From Mucilaginibacter flavidus (lineage in GTDB: Bacteria > Bacteroidota > Bacteroidia > Sphingobacteriales > Sphingobacteriaceae), in assembly GCF_024055575.1 (NCBI RefSeq), contig NZ_JAMXOE010000005.1, positions 62,001 to 126,000 on the forward strand: 64,000 nt of DNA, in the 5' to 3' direction. The notes under the pieces are model-generated. The model was not told the origin of the DNA and searched no databases. It was given only the letters and a program-made list of their open reading frames with translations. Numbering within the stretch: the stretch's first letter is position 1; the number at the start of each line of letters is the position of its first letter. Positions 17,317-27,214 of this stretch are shown in pieces. The translations under genes were made by a program, and so were the position numbers.

Positions 17317-19053
17317 TTATTTCAACCTTATTTCCGCAACACTACAGCCCTGAGGCACCATCGGGAACACGTTGTTCTCCTTGGTTACCATTACTTCCAA
17401 CAGGAACGAGCCTTTGTTTTCCATCATTTGTTTTAATGCCGATGGCAGATCCTTGCGGTCGTCGATCATTTTGCCGGCAATGCCGTATGCTGCGGCTACT
17501 GCCACAAAATCGGGGCTCTGGATATCTACAAACGAGTAGCGTTTTGAGTTAAACAGTTCCTGCCACTGGCGCACCATGCCCAGGAATTTGTTGTTAAGGA
17601 TGATGATCTTTACATCAACGCCGGTTTGCATAATGGTGCCCAGTTCCTGCAAAGTCATCTGGAAGCCTCCATCGCCGATGATGGCAATAACATCGCGCTC
17701 CTGTGCCCCAAACTTGGCGCCGATAGCTGCAGGCAATGCAAAACCCATGGTGCCAAGGCCGCCGCTGGTAATATTGCTGCGGGTTTTGTTCAGCGTTGCA
17801 TAACGGCAGGCCACCATCTGGTGCTGGCCCACGTCGGTTACTATAACTGCGTCACCGTTGGTCAGCACGTTTAGTTGCTTAATTACTTCGCCCATCGTCA
17901 TTTGCGGCGATGTTGGGTTTAGTTCTGTATGGATAACCGCGTCGTACTCTTTTTGGGTGTATTCGTTAAAAAGTTTCACCCATTCGGTATGGTCGTTGTG
18001 GTTAACCAAAGCGGTAAGCATTGGCAGGGTTTCCTTGCAATCGCCCCAAACGGGCACGGTCGATTTTACGTTTTTGTCGATTTCGGCAGGATCAATATCC
18101 AGGTGGACAACCTTTGCCTGTTTGGCATATTTATCAAGGCGACCGGTTACGCGGTCATCAAAACGCATGCCTATAGCAATTAATACATCGCACTCGTTGG
18201 TTAATACATTCGGGCCATAATTGCCATGCATACCCAGCATTCCCACGTTTAACGGGTGGCCTGTTGGTATAGCGCCTGCACCAAGGATTGTCCATGCCGC
18301 GGGGATACCGCTTTTCTCCACAAATGCCTTAAACTCCTGCTCGGCGCTGCCTAATATTACGCCCTGTCCCCATATAATAAATGGTTTTTTAGCGCTGTTG
18401 ATCAGTTCGGCCGCCTCTTTGATGTATTGCGGCCTAACGATTGGTTTGGGGCGATAGCTGCGGATATGATCGCAGGGGGTATAGCCTTTGTACTCAAATT
18501 TTTGTATCTGCGCGTTTTTTGTAATGTCGATCAATACCGGGCCCGGCCTGCCGGTCCTGGCAATATAAAAGGCCTTGGCAATAGCTTCGGGGATTTCGTT
18601 TGCATCAGTTACCTGGTAGTTCCACTTGGTAACGGGGGTGGTAATGTTAATCACATCCGTTTCCTGGAAAGCATCGGTACCCAGCAAGTGCGCAAACACC
18701 TGGCCGGTAATGCATACTAAAGGTGTGCTGTCAATCTGTGCATCGGCCAAACCGGTAACCAGGTTTGTAGCGCCGGGACCGCTGGTAGCAAACACCACGC
18801 CCACCTTGCCCGATGTGCGCGCATAGCCCTGGCCGGCATGAATACCGCCCTGCTCGTGGCGCACCAATATGTGGTTTAATTTATCGCTATAATCGTATAA
18901 AGCATCATAGATGGGCATAATTGCGCCACCCGGATAGCCAAATATAGTATCCACACCTTCAATAATCAAAGCATCAAGCAAAGCCTGCGAACCCGTTAGC
19001 TCAATGGCTGCCTTTTGTTCCGGTGCGGTTAATGTTTCCTGTGCAACTTCCAT
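17317..19053 (-). CDS. ilvB: acetolactate synthase large (catalytic) subunit
   Basis: This is a thiamine-diphosphate enzyme that makes acetolactate from pyruvate, or acetohydroxybutyrate from pyruvate and 2-oxobutyrate. The catalytic Glu is in VRHEQGGIHAGQGYARTSG, the central domain has GMLGMHGNYGPN, and the ThDP/Mg motif is GDGGFQMTLQELGTIMQTGV followed by LNNKFLGMVRQWQELF. The length of 578 aa is normal. ATG at 19053 (MEVAQETLTAPEQK) is chosen over a TTG four codons upstream that falls in the palindromic spacer. Confidence 0.97.
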   Translation of the reverse strand: MEVAQETLTAPEQKAAIELTGSQALLDALIIEGVDTIFGYPGGAIMPIYDALYDYSDKLNHILVRHEQGGIHAGQGYARTSGKVGVVFATSGPGATNLVTGLADAQIDSTPLVCITGQVFAHLLGTDAFQETDVINITTPVTKWNYQVTDANEIPEAIAKAFYIARTGRPGPVLIDITKNAQIQKFEYKGYTPCDHIRSYRPKPIVRPQYIKEAAELINSAKKPFIIWGQGVILGSAEQEFKAFVEKSGIPAAWTILGAGAIPTGHPLNVGMLGMHGNYGPNVLTNECDVLIAIGMRFDDRVTGRLDKYAKQAKVVHLDIDPAEIDKNVKSTVPVWGDCKETLPMLTALVNHNDHTEWVKLFNEYTQKEYDAVIHTELNPTSPQMTMGEVIKQLNVLTNGDAVIVTDVGQHQMVACRYATLNKTRSNITSGGLGTMGFALPAAIGAKFGAQERDVIAIIGDGGFQMTLQELGTIMQTGVDVKIIILNNKFLGMVRQWQELFNSKRYSFVDIQSPDFVAVAAAYGIAGKMIDDRKDLPSALKQMMENKGSFLLEVMVTKENNVFPMVPQGCSVAEIRLK

Positions 19054-19056
19054 AGT

Positions 19057-19172
19057 GCCCCCCAACCCCCTAAAGGGGGAGTTTTTAAGACCTCCTTACG
19101 GAAGTCATTGTTATTTAATATTTTTTTCTACTCTCTGCTATTCACCTCCTGCTCCCCTTTAGGGGCTGGGGG
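19057..19172. repeat. facing pair of CCCCTAAAGGGG repeats, ilvB/ilvD spacer
   Basis: GCCCCCCAACCCCCTAAAGG (19057-) and CTCCCCTTTAGGGGCTGGGG (about 19152-19171) face each other across about 70 nt, the same arrangement as at 16531-16617. Confidence 0.85.
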
Positions 19173-20861
19173 CTACATCTCATCCGTAACACAACCTTCG
19201 GCGGCTGTGGTGACGGTTTTGGCGTACCTGTATAGCAAGCCTTTGGTAACTTTTAACTTTGGCTGAACCCAGGCGGCCTTGCGGGCTGCCATTTCTTCGT
19301 CTGATAGAATTACATTGATCTTGTTTGTAGTCGCATCAATAATAATTTTATCCTCGTCTTTTATTAAGGCTATGGCACCGCCATCAAAAGCTTCGGGGGT
19401 GATGTGGCCTACCACAAAACCGTGTGTTCCGCCGCTAAAACGACCGTCGGTAATCAGTGCTACCGAGCTGCCTAAACCTGCGCCGAAAATGGCTGATGTT
19501 GGCTTAAGCATTTCGGGCATACCGGGTGCGCCTTTAGGGCCTACGTTGCGGATAACCACCACATCACCTTTTTTGACTCGACCGCTTTGTATGCCGGCTA
19601 TCAATTCAAATTCACCGTCGAAAACGCGGGCCGGGCCTTCAAAATGGGTGCCCTCTTTACCGCTTATCTTGGCTACGCTGCCACCTTCGGCAATATTGCC
19701 GTAAAGTATCTGCAAGTGCCCGGTAGCCTTTATCGGCTTTTCAACCGGCCATATTATTTTTTGAGTTTCAAATTCAATTTCAGGTACATCGGCCATGTTT
19801 TCGGCAATGGTTTTACCGGTAACGGTTAGGCAATCGCCGTGCAGCCAGCCTTGTTTCAGGCAATATTTCATTACCGCAGGCACACCGCCGATGTTATGCA
19901 GGTCCTCCATCATGTATTTGCCGCTTGGCTTCATGTCGGCCAGTACGGGTATGCGGTTGCTTACCGCCTGGAAATCGTCCTGCGTAACTCTAACGCCAAC
20001 GCTTTTGGCCATTGCTATCATGTGCAAAACGGCGTTGGTGCTACCGCCCAATACCATAATTACCACCATGGCATTTTCAAATGCTTCGCGGGTCATGATA
20101 TCGCTTGGCTTGATATCTTTTTCCAGTAATATTTTAATGGCTTTGCCTGCTGCCAGGCATTCCGCTTTTTTCTCGTCGCTTAACGCAGGGTTGGATGACG
20201 AGTAAGGCAGGCTCATGCCCAATGCCTCAATAGCGGCAGCCATAGTGTTGGCGGTATAGATACCACCGCAGGCGCCTGCGCTGGGACAAGCATTTTTTAT
20301 AACACCCATAAAATCCTCAGGACTGATGGTGCCGGCCATTTTTTGACCCAAAGCCTCAAACGCAGAAACAATGTTCAGGTCCTCACCTTTCCAATGACCG
20401 GGTTTTATGGTACCGCCATATACCATTATCGACGGGCGGTTTAACCTGCCCATAGCCATAATGGAGCCCGGCATGTTTTTGTCGCAGCCCGGCAAGGTGA
20501 TCAGCCCGTCGTAATATTGTGCGCCGGTTACGGCTTCAATCGAGTCGGCAATTACATCGCGGCTTACCAGCGAGTAGCGCATACCTTCAGTGCCGTTGCT
20601 CATGCCGTCGCTTACGCCAATGGTGTGGAATATAAGGCCCACCAAATCTTCGGCCCAGATGCCTTGTTTAACAATTTTGGCAAGATCGTTCAGGTGCATA
20701 TTACAGGTATTGCCATCGTAACCCATACTGGCCACGCCTACCTGCGCTTTTTGCATGTCCTCGTCGGTTAAGCCAATGCCGTAAAGCATGGCCTGTGCTG
20801 CCGGTTGGGTAGGATCCTGGGTAAAGGTTTTGCTATACTTGTTTAGTTCTGTCGCACTCAT
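19173..20861 (-). CDS. ilvD: dihydroxy-acid dehydratase
   Basis: IlvD is the Fe-S dehydratase for the third step of valine and isoleucine synthesis. Cluster and Mg ligands lie in [37 protein letters not shown] and the N-terminal [15 protein letters not shown]. The substrate loop [21 protein letters not shown] is near residue 475. The 562-aa length is normal. It is the first gene of the cluster, so the main promoter should lie in 20862-21110, an A/T-rich stretch; no T-box or obvious leader-peptide attenuator is visible. Confidence 0.97.
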   Translation of the reverse strand: MSATELNKYSKTFTQDPTQPAAQAMLYGIGLTDEDMQKAQVGVASMGYDGNTCNMHLNDLAKIVKQGIWAEDLVGLIFHTIGVSDGMSNGTEGMRYSLVSRDVIADSIEAVTGAQYYDGLITLPGCDKNMPGSIMAMGRLNRPSIMVYGGTIKPGHWKGEDLNIVSAFEALGQKMAGTISPEDFMGVIKNACPSAGACGGIYTANTMAAAIEALGMSLPYSSSNPALSDEKKAECLAAGKAIKILLEKDIKPSDIMTREAFENAMVVIMVLGGSTNAVLHMIAMAKSVGVRVTQDDFQAVSNRIPVLADMKPSGKYMMEDLHNIGGVPAVMKYCLKQGWLHGDCLTVTGKTIAENMADVPEIEFETQKIIWPVEKPIKATGHLQILYGNIAEGGSVAKISGKEGTHFEGPARVFDGEFELIAGIQSGRVKKGDVVVIRNVGPKGAPGMPEMLKPTSAIFGAGLGSSVALITDGRFSGGTHGFVVGHITPEAFDGGAIALIKDEDKIIIDATTNKINVILSDEEMAARKAAWVQPKLKVTKGLLYRYAKTVTTAAEGCVTDEM

Positions 20862-21233
20862 ATTTTAAACGCCGTTGCCGGTTAAATTTTATAAAAAATG
20901 TTATCGTAATTAAGGTTTGTGCTGGTAACACAATTTGATATTTGTAAGGTAGATATAGCCCAAAGGAATAGCAAGCGATTAAAGGAAAAATTTCAATTAG
21001 TATTTAATTTTGGATATCATGTGTTTTACAATATAATAAATTGTATTAATTCAAATTAAAGATACAATATATTTTACAATTTATACCAAAGTTCAAAACG
21101 GTATACGGTATGTTTTTTATGCATGCATAGTATGGGGGTCGGTTTTCGGCGTAAAATGGGGTGAAGGATGTGCAGATGTGTGGATTAACTGCGTTGAAGC
21201 TTCGCGTTTTTGATGTGCGGATGGGCTCTTTAA

Positions 21234-21280
21234 AACCCGTCTTTGCGAGGAACGAAGCAATCTCTATACAGGACAATCAA
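21234..21280. repeat. short dispersed repeat, TTGCGAGGAACGAAGCAATC type, copy 1
   Basis: ACCCGTC then TTGCGAGGAACGAAGCAATC and a GGACAATCA tail. A second copy lies at 25820-25866. Both are near family I repeats (copies C and D). Nothing gene-like was seen in the rest of 20862-21380. Confidence 0.8.
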
Positions 21281-21380
21281 AGGACCTTAATGTTGATGGG
21301 AACTTAAAGCCGCATCCCGGGTAAGCGTCACGCATGCCGGGGGGCTTCGCAATGCAGTTTATTGGATTAACTCAATGTTT

Positions 21381-21688
21381 ACCCCGCTCAATTGCCGCGG
21401 GGGCTAGTCCTTTTTTGTTGATACAAAAAAGGACCAAAAAAAATCAAGTCAGCAGAAAGGCTTCTTTGCGCACAAGGCCTTTCACGCACAAATCCGAAAA
21501 CGCTGCGGGCTGGAATCGTTTTTCGCAATTTATATTGTTTTTTATTGGCGCTCAAGATGCTTCGCGTTTTCCCGGATGCCCCTTTCTTAAGCAGACCCTG
21601 TATGCAAAAATTTCCTATGCCCTGCCCGACGCACAGGCCGGCAGCGTTTCCGGATTTCGCCCGAAGCTTATCTGCTGACGGGAAACCC
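21381..21688 (+). repeat. structured dispersed repeat, family I, copy C (with internal insertion)
   Basis: The first hairpin here reads GTCCTTTTTTGT (21407-21418) and ACAAAAAAGGAC (21423-21434): both arms differ from copies A, B and D yet still pair perfectly. The inner stem is CCGAAAACGCTGC (21494-21506) with GCAGCGTTTCCGG (21641-21653), and the outer stem is GTCAGCAGA (21448-21456) with TCTGCTGAC (21671-21679). About 47 extra nt follow the inner-stem 5' arm. Confidence 0.9.
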
Positions 21689-21861
21689 AAAAAATATGCG
21701 GTAAACTAATAGTAGTCCAAAATGTCAGGCAATAATTAATCCACTGACAATAAGTAAATTGCAATTTAATTGCATTGGCGGCACAATAATTAATGTTAAT
21801 TAATGTTAATTTCTTTCAGTACTAAAACTTTAGTTGTATTTTAGTGCTGTAAGCCTGACAC

Positions 21862-24654
21862 ATGAAACTCACAATTTTACTATTAACTGCCTGTTTTTTA
21901 TCGACATTTTCGGCCCTTGCGCAAAACCCTTATTCCGTTAAAGGATCGGTTTCTGACACGTCGTCGAACTCCAAATTGGTAAACACTTCCATAAGTGTTT
22001 TAAACGCCAAAGATTCAACACTTGTTAATTATACCCGGGCAGATGCCGCCGGCGCTTTTTCACTCACCGGCTTCAAAAAGGGTAAGCTGATCTTGCTTGT
22101 AAGCTACCCCGGCTATGCCGATTACGTCGAACAGTTTAGCCTCGATTCTGCAAAAACCACGCACAACTTCGGGCACATTAGTATGGTGCTTAAGGCAAAA
22201 CTGCTGCAGGACGTGATCATCAAAGCCAGCCGTTCTGCCATGAAAATGAAGGGCGACACTACCGAATTTGATGCAAAGGCCTTTAAGGTGCAGCCGAACG
22301 CGAAGGTCGAGGACCTGTTAAAACAGTTCCCGGGCATAACGGTGGACAAGGATGGTAAAATTACTGCCCAGGGGCAAACTGTTAGTAAGGTACTTGTTGA
22401 TGGCGAAGAGTTTTTTGGCGACGACCCCACCCTGGTAACAAAAAACCTTAGGGCCGATATGGTTGACAAGGTACAGCTGTTTGATAAAACAAGCGACCAG
22501 GCCGCATTTACCGGCATTGACGACGGCAAGAAAACAAAGACCCTGAACATACAGTTAAAGGCAGACAAGAAAAACGGATATTTTGGTAAAGTGGAAGGTG
22601 GCGTAGGAACCGAAGGCTATTACTCGGGCCAGGCTTTATTTAATAAATTTAAGGCTAAAGAGAAGATCTCGGCGTATGCCATAGTTTCGAATACCGGTAA
22701 AACCGGACTGGGGTGGCGCGATAGCCAAAAATACGGCAACTCGAACCTGGAAGTGATGGACGATGGCGGCCTGATGTTTACCGGCGGCGGCGAAGATGAA
22801 ATTGGCGGCTGGAACGGCCAGTACAACGGCCAGGGTATCCCGCTGGCACGAACGGGCGGCCTGCATTATGACAGCAAATTTGATAAAGATAAAGCAACTA
22901 TAAACCTCAATTACAAAGCCGGCTCGTTAGAGGTAAAAGGCACCAACAATAGCCTGCAGCAAAACAGCCTTACTACAGGTATTCAAAACACCGATGCGAA
23001 CCAGGCATATGATAACTTTATTTTCCGGCAAAAGCTGGATGGCACTTACCAGGTAAAGCTGGATACCACATCCAACTTAAAAATAATGGTCGACGGTACA
23101 TTAAAAAACAATAAAACCGACAATAACGGTATCACGAAAACTACCCGCGAAGACGGTTCGGCACTGAACGATAATTACAGCAATACCAGCAACAACGCCC
23201 ACACCCAGCTGTTTAATGCCAGCGCGCTTTACACCAAAAAGTTTAAAAAGAAAGGCCGCACCATTTCGGCGCTGGTAAACGAAGCGTACAGCAATGCCGA
23301 TTCGAAAGGCTTTTTAAAATCCGATGCTCATTTCTTTAACGCGCAGGGGGCTCTTGACAGCCTGCAGCACATCGATCAATATAAAACCAATAAAATAAAA
23401 AGCAGCATATTAAACGCAAACTTTACCTATACCGAGCCGTTATCGAAGGCATCCTCGTTAATTGTTAACTATGGGCTGGGCGTTGATAACGGTACATCAG
23501 ACAGGGAATCGTACAACGCCTCGGCTCCGGGGAATTACAACCTGCTTGTGGATTCATTGAGCAACAACTTTAAGCTGAAACAGCTATCGAACCAGGTGGG
23601 GGCTTTTTATAATTTCAAAAAAGGCAAGATCACCGTTAATTTCGGCAGCAAGGTAACTGATGTAAGCTTTAACCAGGTTGACCAGGTTACCGGCAACGAG
23701 TTTAAACGGCATTTTGTAAACTGGGACCCGCAATTCAGGTTTCAATACAGGCCATCGCAGCAAAAATATTTTAGCTTTAGCTACCGCGGCAGCCCTACCC
23801 AGCCTACTATCGACCAGATACAGCCGGTAGCGGTGAATACCAACCCGCTGCTTATCATTATCGGTAACCAGGGGCTTAAGCCATATTTTAACCACAACAT
23901 CTCTGCCGATTTTAATTCGTACAAAGTTTTAAGCGGGATGTCGTTTTTTATGTATGGTTATTATTCCTTCACCACTAACCCTATCGTTAGCAACCAGGTA
24001 ACCGACGCTGTGGGCAAAAGCACTATTCAATATGTAAACCTTAATACAAAATCGCCGTCGAATTTCTATTTGGATGCCAACGTGAGCCGTAAAATGGGGA
24101 ACAGTGATTTTTACCTTGGCTTCAGCGGCAATGTTAATGGCAACGAGGGCTACAACCTGTCGAACGGCGCCCTTAATCATACCAAATCAAACACTGTTGG
24201 CGTAAGCTTGCGGGCCAATGAATACATACAGAAAAAGTTCGACTTCAACTTTAGCTTTGGGCCAAACTATACCTTCAGCGGTTCGTCGTTACAGCCGGAT
24301 GTAAACAACAATGGAAGGGGATTTAATGCCAACGGTGGGTTTACCGTTTATCTGCCGGCCAAATTCCAGGTGAGTTCGGATGCCGACTACCAGTTCAGGG
24401 CAAAAACACAAACATTTGCCACCGACTTTAACCGCACCCTGGTAAATGCATCTTTAAACAAAACGTTTTTTAAAGAAGATAATTTAAAGCTGTCGTTATC
24501 GGTTAACGACCTGCTGAACCAAAACAAAGGCTTTGACCGTAACGTACAGGGCAACTTTATAAACCAAACCACTTATACTACCATAAAACGGTATTTTATG
24601 TTTACCGTAACCTGGGATTTTAGCAGCATGGGCGGAGCCGCCGTAAAAAAATAA
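21862..24654 (+). CDS. outer-membrane beta-barrel protein with carboxypeptidase-regulatory-like domain (TonB-receptor-like)
   Basis: A 930-aa outer-membrane protein. It has a signal peptide at residues 1-21 (cut after SALAQ), a CarboxypepD_reg-like beta-sandwich at about 23-115, a plug-like domain at about 120-235 (TEFDAKAFKVQPNAKVEDLL, then FPGITVDKDGKITAQGQTV) and a long barrel of alternating strands to the C-terminus (OMP_b-brl_3 type). There is no SusD partner, so glycan SUS function is unlikely. The GLPGLI protein gene begins 7 bp after its stop, a pairing often seen in Bacteroidota, so the two likely act together at the outer membrane. Substrate unknown. Confidence 0.9.
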   Translation: MKLTILLLTACFLSTFSALAQNPYSVKGSVSDTSSNSKLVNTSISVLNAKDSTLVNYTRADAAGAFSLTGFKKGKLILLVSYPGYADYVEQFSLDSAKTTHNFGHISMVLKAKLLQDVIIKASRSAMKMKGDTTEFDAKAFKVQPNAKVEDLLKQFPGITVDKDGKITAQGQTVSKVLVDGEEFFGDDPTLVTKNLRADMVDKVQLFDKTSDQAAFTGIDDGKKTKTLNIQLKADKKNGYFGKVEGGVGTEGYYSGQALFNKFKAKEKISAYAIVSNTGKTGLGWRDSQKYGNSNLEVMDDGGLMFTGGGEDEIGGWNGQYNGQGIPLARTGGLHYDSKFDKDKATINLNYKAGSLEVKGTNNSLQQNSLTTGIQNTDANQAYDNFIFRQKLDGTYQVKLDTTSNLKIMVDGTLKNNKTDNNGITKTTREDGSALNDNYSNTSNNAHTQLFNASALYTKKFKKKGRTISALVNEAYSNADSKGFLKSDAHFFNAQGALDSLQHIDQYKTNKIKSSILNANFTYTEPLSKASSLIVNYGLGVDNGTSDRESYNASAPGNYNLLVDSLSNNFKLKQLSNQVGAFYNFKKGKITVNFGSKVTDVSFNQVDQVTGNEFKRHFVNWDPQFRFQYRPSQQKYFSFSYRGSPTQPTIDQIQPVAVNTNPLLIIIGNQGLKPYFNHNISADFNSYKVLSGMSFFMYGYYSFTTNPIVSNQVTDAVGKSTIQYVNLNTKSPSNFYLDANVSRKMGNSDFYLGFSGNVNGNEGYNLSNGALNHTKSNTVGVSLRANEYIQKKFDFNFSFGPNYTFSGSSLQPDVNNNGRGFNANGGFTVYLPAKFQVSSDADYQFRAKTQTFATDFNRTLVNASLNKTFFKEDNLKLSLSVNDLLNQNKGFDRNVQGNFINQTTYTTIKRYFMFTVTWDFSSMGGAAVKK

Positions 24655-24661
24655 AGCAGAC

Positions 24662-25438
24662 ATGAAAACCAAGATCATCACAACTATAGCCTTCCTTGTA
24701 TTGTGCAGCAGCATGCTTTTTGCGCAAAACGAGCACTTTACCGTACATGGCACCATTGAGTTTGAAAAGAACATCAACATGTTCGCCATGATACAAAAGC
24801 AAATAACGCCCGAGAATGAAGCATTTTTTACGCCCATACTGGAGTCGTACAAAAAAACACAGCCGCAGTTTAAAAAGGTAAAAAGCACGCTCAGCTTTAC
24901 CGACAATAAGACGCTGTATCGGCCCATCGTACCTACTGAAACCAACGATATGTTTTTTAGTGACATGGCGATGTCGGGACAACCAAATATTATTTATACC
25001 GACCTGGATACCAAAACCACCGCCACCCAGAAAACGGTTTACGAGGAGCTTTTTATGGTGAGAGACACCGCCCGTAAAATTAGCTGGAAAATCACCGATG
25101 AAACGCGTGAAATTGCGGGCTTCACCTGTCGCCGGGCAAATGCGCTGGTGCTCGACAGTATTTACGTGGTGGCTTTTTATGCCATAAAGATTCCCGTTTC
25201 GGGCGGGCCGGAATCATTTAGCGGCCTGCCGGGCATGATACTCGGTGTAGCCCTTCCGCACGAAAACGTTAGCTGGTTTGCAACCAAAGTGACCGAGATG
25301 CTCCCCGAGCCAAAAGCCATGGTGATGCCCAAAAAAGGCAAGGTGGTTACCGGGAAAGAGCTAACAGAAACGCTTAAACAGCTGATGAAAAACTGGGGGC
25401 CGTGGGCAAATGCGCAAAAGAAGGCGTTGTTGTTATAG
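24662..25438 (+). CDS. GLPGLI family protein
   Basis: A 258-aa secreted protein with a signal peptide (residues 1-21, ending SSMLFAQ). The name-giving motif appears as SGLPGMILGVALPHENV near residue 191, after a conserved ITDETREIAGFTCRRANAL segment. GLPGLI proteins are Bacteroidota-specific, of unknown function, and commonly follow an OMP_b-brl_3 barrel gene, exactly as here with a 7-bp gap, so the two form an operon. Confidence 0.92.
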   Translation: MKTKIITTIAFLVLCSSMLFAQNEHFTVHGTIEFEKNINMFAMIQKQITPENEAFFTPILESYKKTQPQFKKVKSTLSFTDNKTLYRPIVPTETNDMFFSDMAMSGQPNIIYTDLDTKTTATQKTVYEELFMVRDTARKISWKITDETREIAGFTCRRANALVLDSIYVVAFYAIKIPVSGGPESFSGLPGMILGVALPHENVSWFATKVTEMLPEPKAMVMPKKGKVVTGKELTETLKQLMKNWGPWANAQKKALLL

Positions 25439-25511
25439 GAGATGGGATTTTGAATGCCTAATGACGTACGGGTAGCTCCGGAAATTTATTTCAAGATTGC
25501 ACCTAATGTTC

Positions 25512-25770
25512 ACCCCGCTCAATTGCCGCGGGGGCTGTTACTTTTGTCTTGATACAAAAGTAACCAAAAAGTCAAGTCACCAGAAATGCTTCTTGGCGCG
25601 CAAGGCCTCCAACGCACAAATCCGAAAACGCTGCGGGCTGGAATCTTTTTGCCGGATGACCCTTTCTGATGCAGACCCTGCAATGCAAAAATTTCCTATG
25701 CCCTGCCCCGCGCACAGGCCGGCATCGTTGTCGGATTTCGCCCGAAGCTTATCTGCTGACGGGAAACCCA
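25512..25770 (+). repeat. structured dispersed repeat, family I, copy D
   Basis: Head ACCCCGCTCAATTGCCGC, hairpin GTTACTTTTGT / ACAAAAGTAAC, outer stem GTCACCAGA with TCTGCTGAC (one mismatch), inner stem CCGAAAACGCTGC with GCATCGTTGTCGG (two mismatches), and the shared GGGAAACCCA end. Open frames inside it are by-products of the repeat. Confidence 0.9.
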
Positions 25771-25819
25771 TAAATAAACAATCCCTTGAAAATAGCGATT
25801 CCTAAACTGTCCTCTCTCG

Positions 25820-25866
25820 AACCCGTCGTTGCGAGGAACGAAGCAATCTCTGCGAAGGACAATCAA
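25820..25866. repeat. short dispersed repeat, TTGCGAGGAACGAAGCAATC type, copy 2
   Basis: Same unit as 21234-21280, with the same CCCGTC head and GGACAATCA tail. Confidence 0.8.
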
Positions 25867-25990
25867 CTTATCGTAATGATGAGGGTTACTTTTTAGCTGG
25901 CTGATTGGTAACCATGGGCTTTTGCTTTAGGTCACAGTCGTTTTTGCGCTTTTGGCTATAGCATCTCGCCAATATGGGTAAAAACTTACT

Positions 25991-26039
25991 GGAGACAGAG
26001 TCTCCAGGCATAGTAGTCCGTAGTTTCTAAACTACGGAC
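25991..26039. repeat. two adjacent hairpins in 25439-26408 spacer
   Basis: GGAGACAGAGTCTCC (25991-26005) and a 24-nt hairpin with arms GTCCGTAGTT and AACTACGGAC (26016-26039), followed at about 26229 by GGGGGT-ATA-ACCCCC. The 970-bp spacer otherwise has no coding region that I can support. Confidence 0.8.
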
Positions 26040-26408
26040 AGCGGGGTTGCAATCGCACATAACTTGAGAAAGTTGCAACTAAAAAGCGTTTAAAAAGGCC
26101 CTTATGCCTCCTTTTTCACAACAGCCGATAAAAAACAGTACTAAAATTCAAAATACATTCAAGCCATTTGAACAATCATCAAAAAGACCGATCAAAAAAC
26201 TTCTGGCTTTTGGGTCAGCCCCAGCGGGGGTATAACCCCCTTTCTCGCGCGTATGCAGCGCACAGGCCGATAGAGGTGGGGTACATATTTAATTACGAGC
26301 GGCCTTAGTAAAACGTTAGATTTTTTGCCATAAGGTCCGTATATTTAAGAGTTCTTTTGCAATAATTAACTTCGTATTACAAATTAATAAACTCCATTAC
26401 TAATTTAT

Positions 26409-27065
26409 ATGAATCCACCTTATCGTTATGCAGCACGTGCAGCAATTGCAAGCGGAGCCATCGGCATTATAGCGTATGTTTTTTTAATTGCGTATCTCTT
26501 AATTCGCAGTCAGGATGGACAAAACGGCACTTTACCGATCAGGGTTCATGATTCCTGCGTTATTTTGCAATTTCTATTTTTAATCCCGGTTGTAATTGCA
26601 TTGTTTAAGCTTATCCAGGCGCGTTCTTCAGATCTGTCCCGTGCGATGCTTAATGCAGGGGTTGGTGCGCTTTGTTTTACAATACTTTTTCTGCTGCTGA
26701 TTTTCCCTAAAATTATGGCTGATACCTTATATATGTTTCCACAGGGTATTTTTGGTATTTGGCTTATCATAGCATGCTGGCGCCTGCAGCGAATAATTCC
26801 GCAATGGTTCCGGTGGTTTGGTATAATCGTTGGTGTTGGATTGGCGCTTGTCGGTATATTTCCCATTGGGTACGCAATTTTTGTGGATAGTGTAATTCTT
26901 CATATACCAGCACCATCTGATGCCGAAATGAATAAAATCCCCACCGAAACCACTGCGAATATCGTCCTGCATCAATTTATTTATATCGGCACATTTATAG
27001 GCGTATTACCACTCCCAATTTGGACAATATTAACCGGCATAAGATTGCTCCGGATAAAAAATTAA
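26409..27065 (+). CDS. integral membrane protein, DUF4386-like, 218 aa
   Basis: The protein has about six hydrophobic helices (near residues 11-32, 46-66, 83-102, 112-128, 137-160, 190-212) with short polar loops; the loop at 165-185 (PAPSDAEMNKIPTETTAN) is the longest. The layout and the small-residue-rich first helix recall DUF4386 family membrane proteins, but I see no diagnostic motif. It stands alone, with large repeat-filled spacers on both sides. Confidence 0.65.
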   Translation: MNPPYRYAARAAIASGAIGIIAYVFLIAYLLIRSQDGQNGTLPIRVHDSCVILQFLFLIPVVIALFKLIQARSSDLSRAMLNAGVGALCFTILFLLLIFPKIMADTLYMFPQGIFGIWLIIACWRLQRIIPQWFRWFGIIVGVGLALVGIFPIGYAIFVDSVILHIPAPSDAEMNKIPTETTANIVLHQFIYIGTFIGVLPLPIWTILTGIRLLRIKN

Positions 27066-27214
27066 TAACCACCTGGTATTTGCATCAAATTCCCCGATTT
27101 CGCAAGCCCTTCCTTCGCTGCCGCGAGGCTCACGTCTTATGGCCCGCAGACAGGTAATAAAGCGACAATTACCCCGCCATTTCAATGGCCCGGGCTTAAC
27201 AACTAATAAGTGCA

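Noticed and set aside
20862..21110. T-box, riboswitch or leader-peptide attenuator before ilvD
   Set aside because: No run of branched-chain codons with a following terminator, no T-box sequence and no riboswitch core could be seen in this stretch.
21046..21276. 76-codon minus frame upstream of ilvD
   Set aside because: A/T-rich, includes a known dispersed repeat and has no start-site or domain support.
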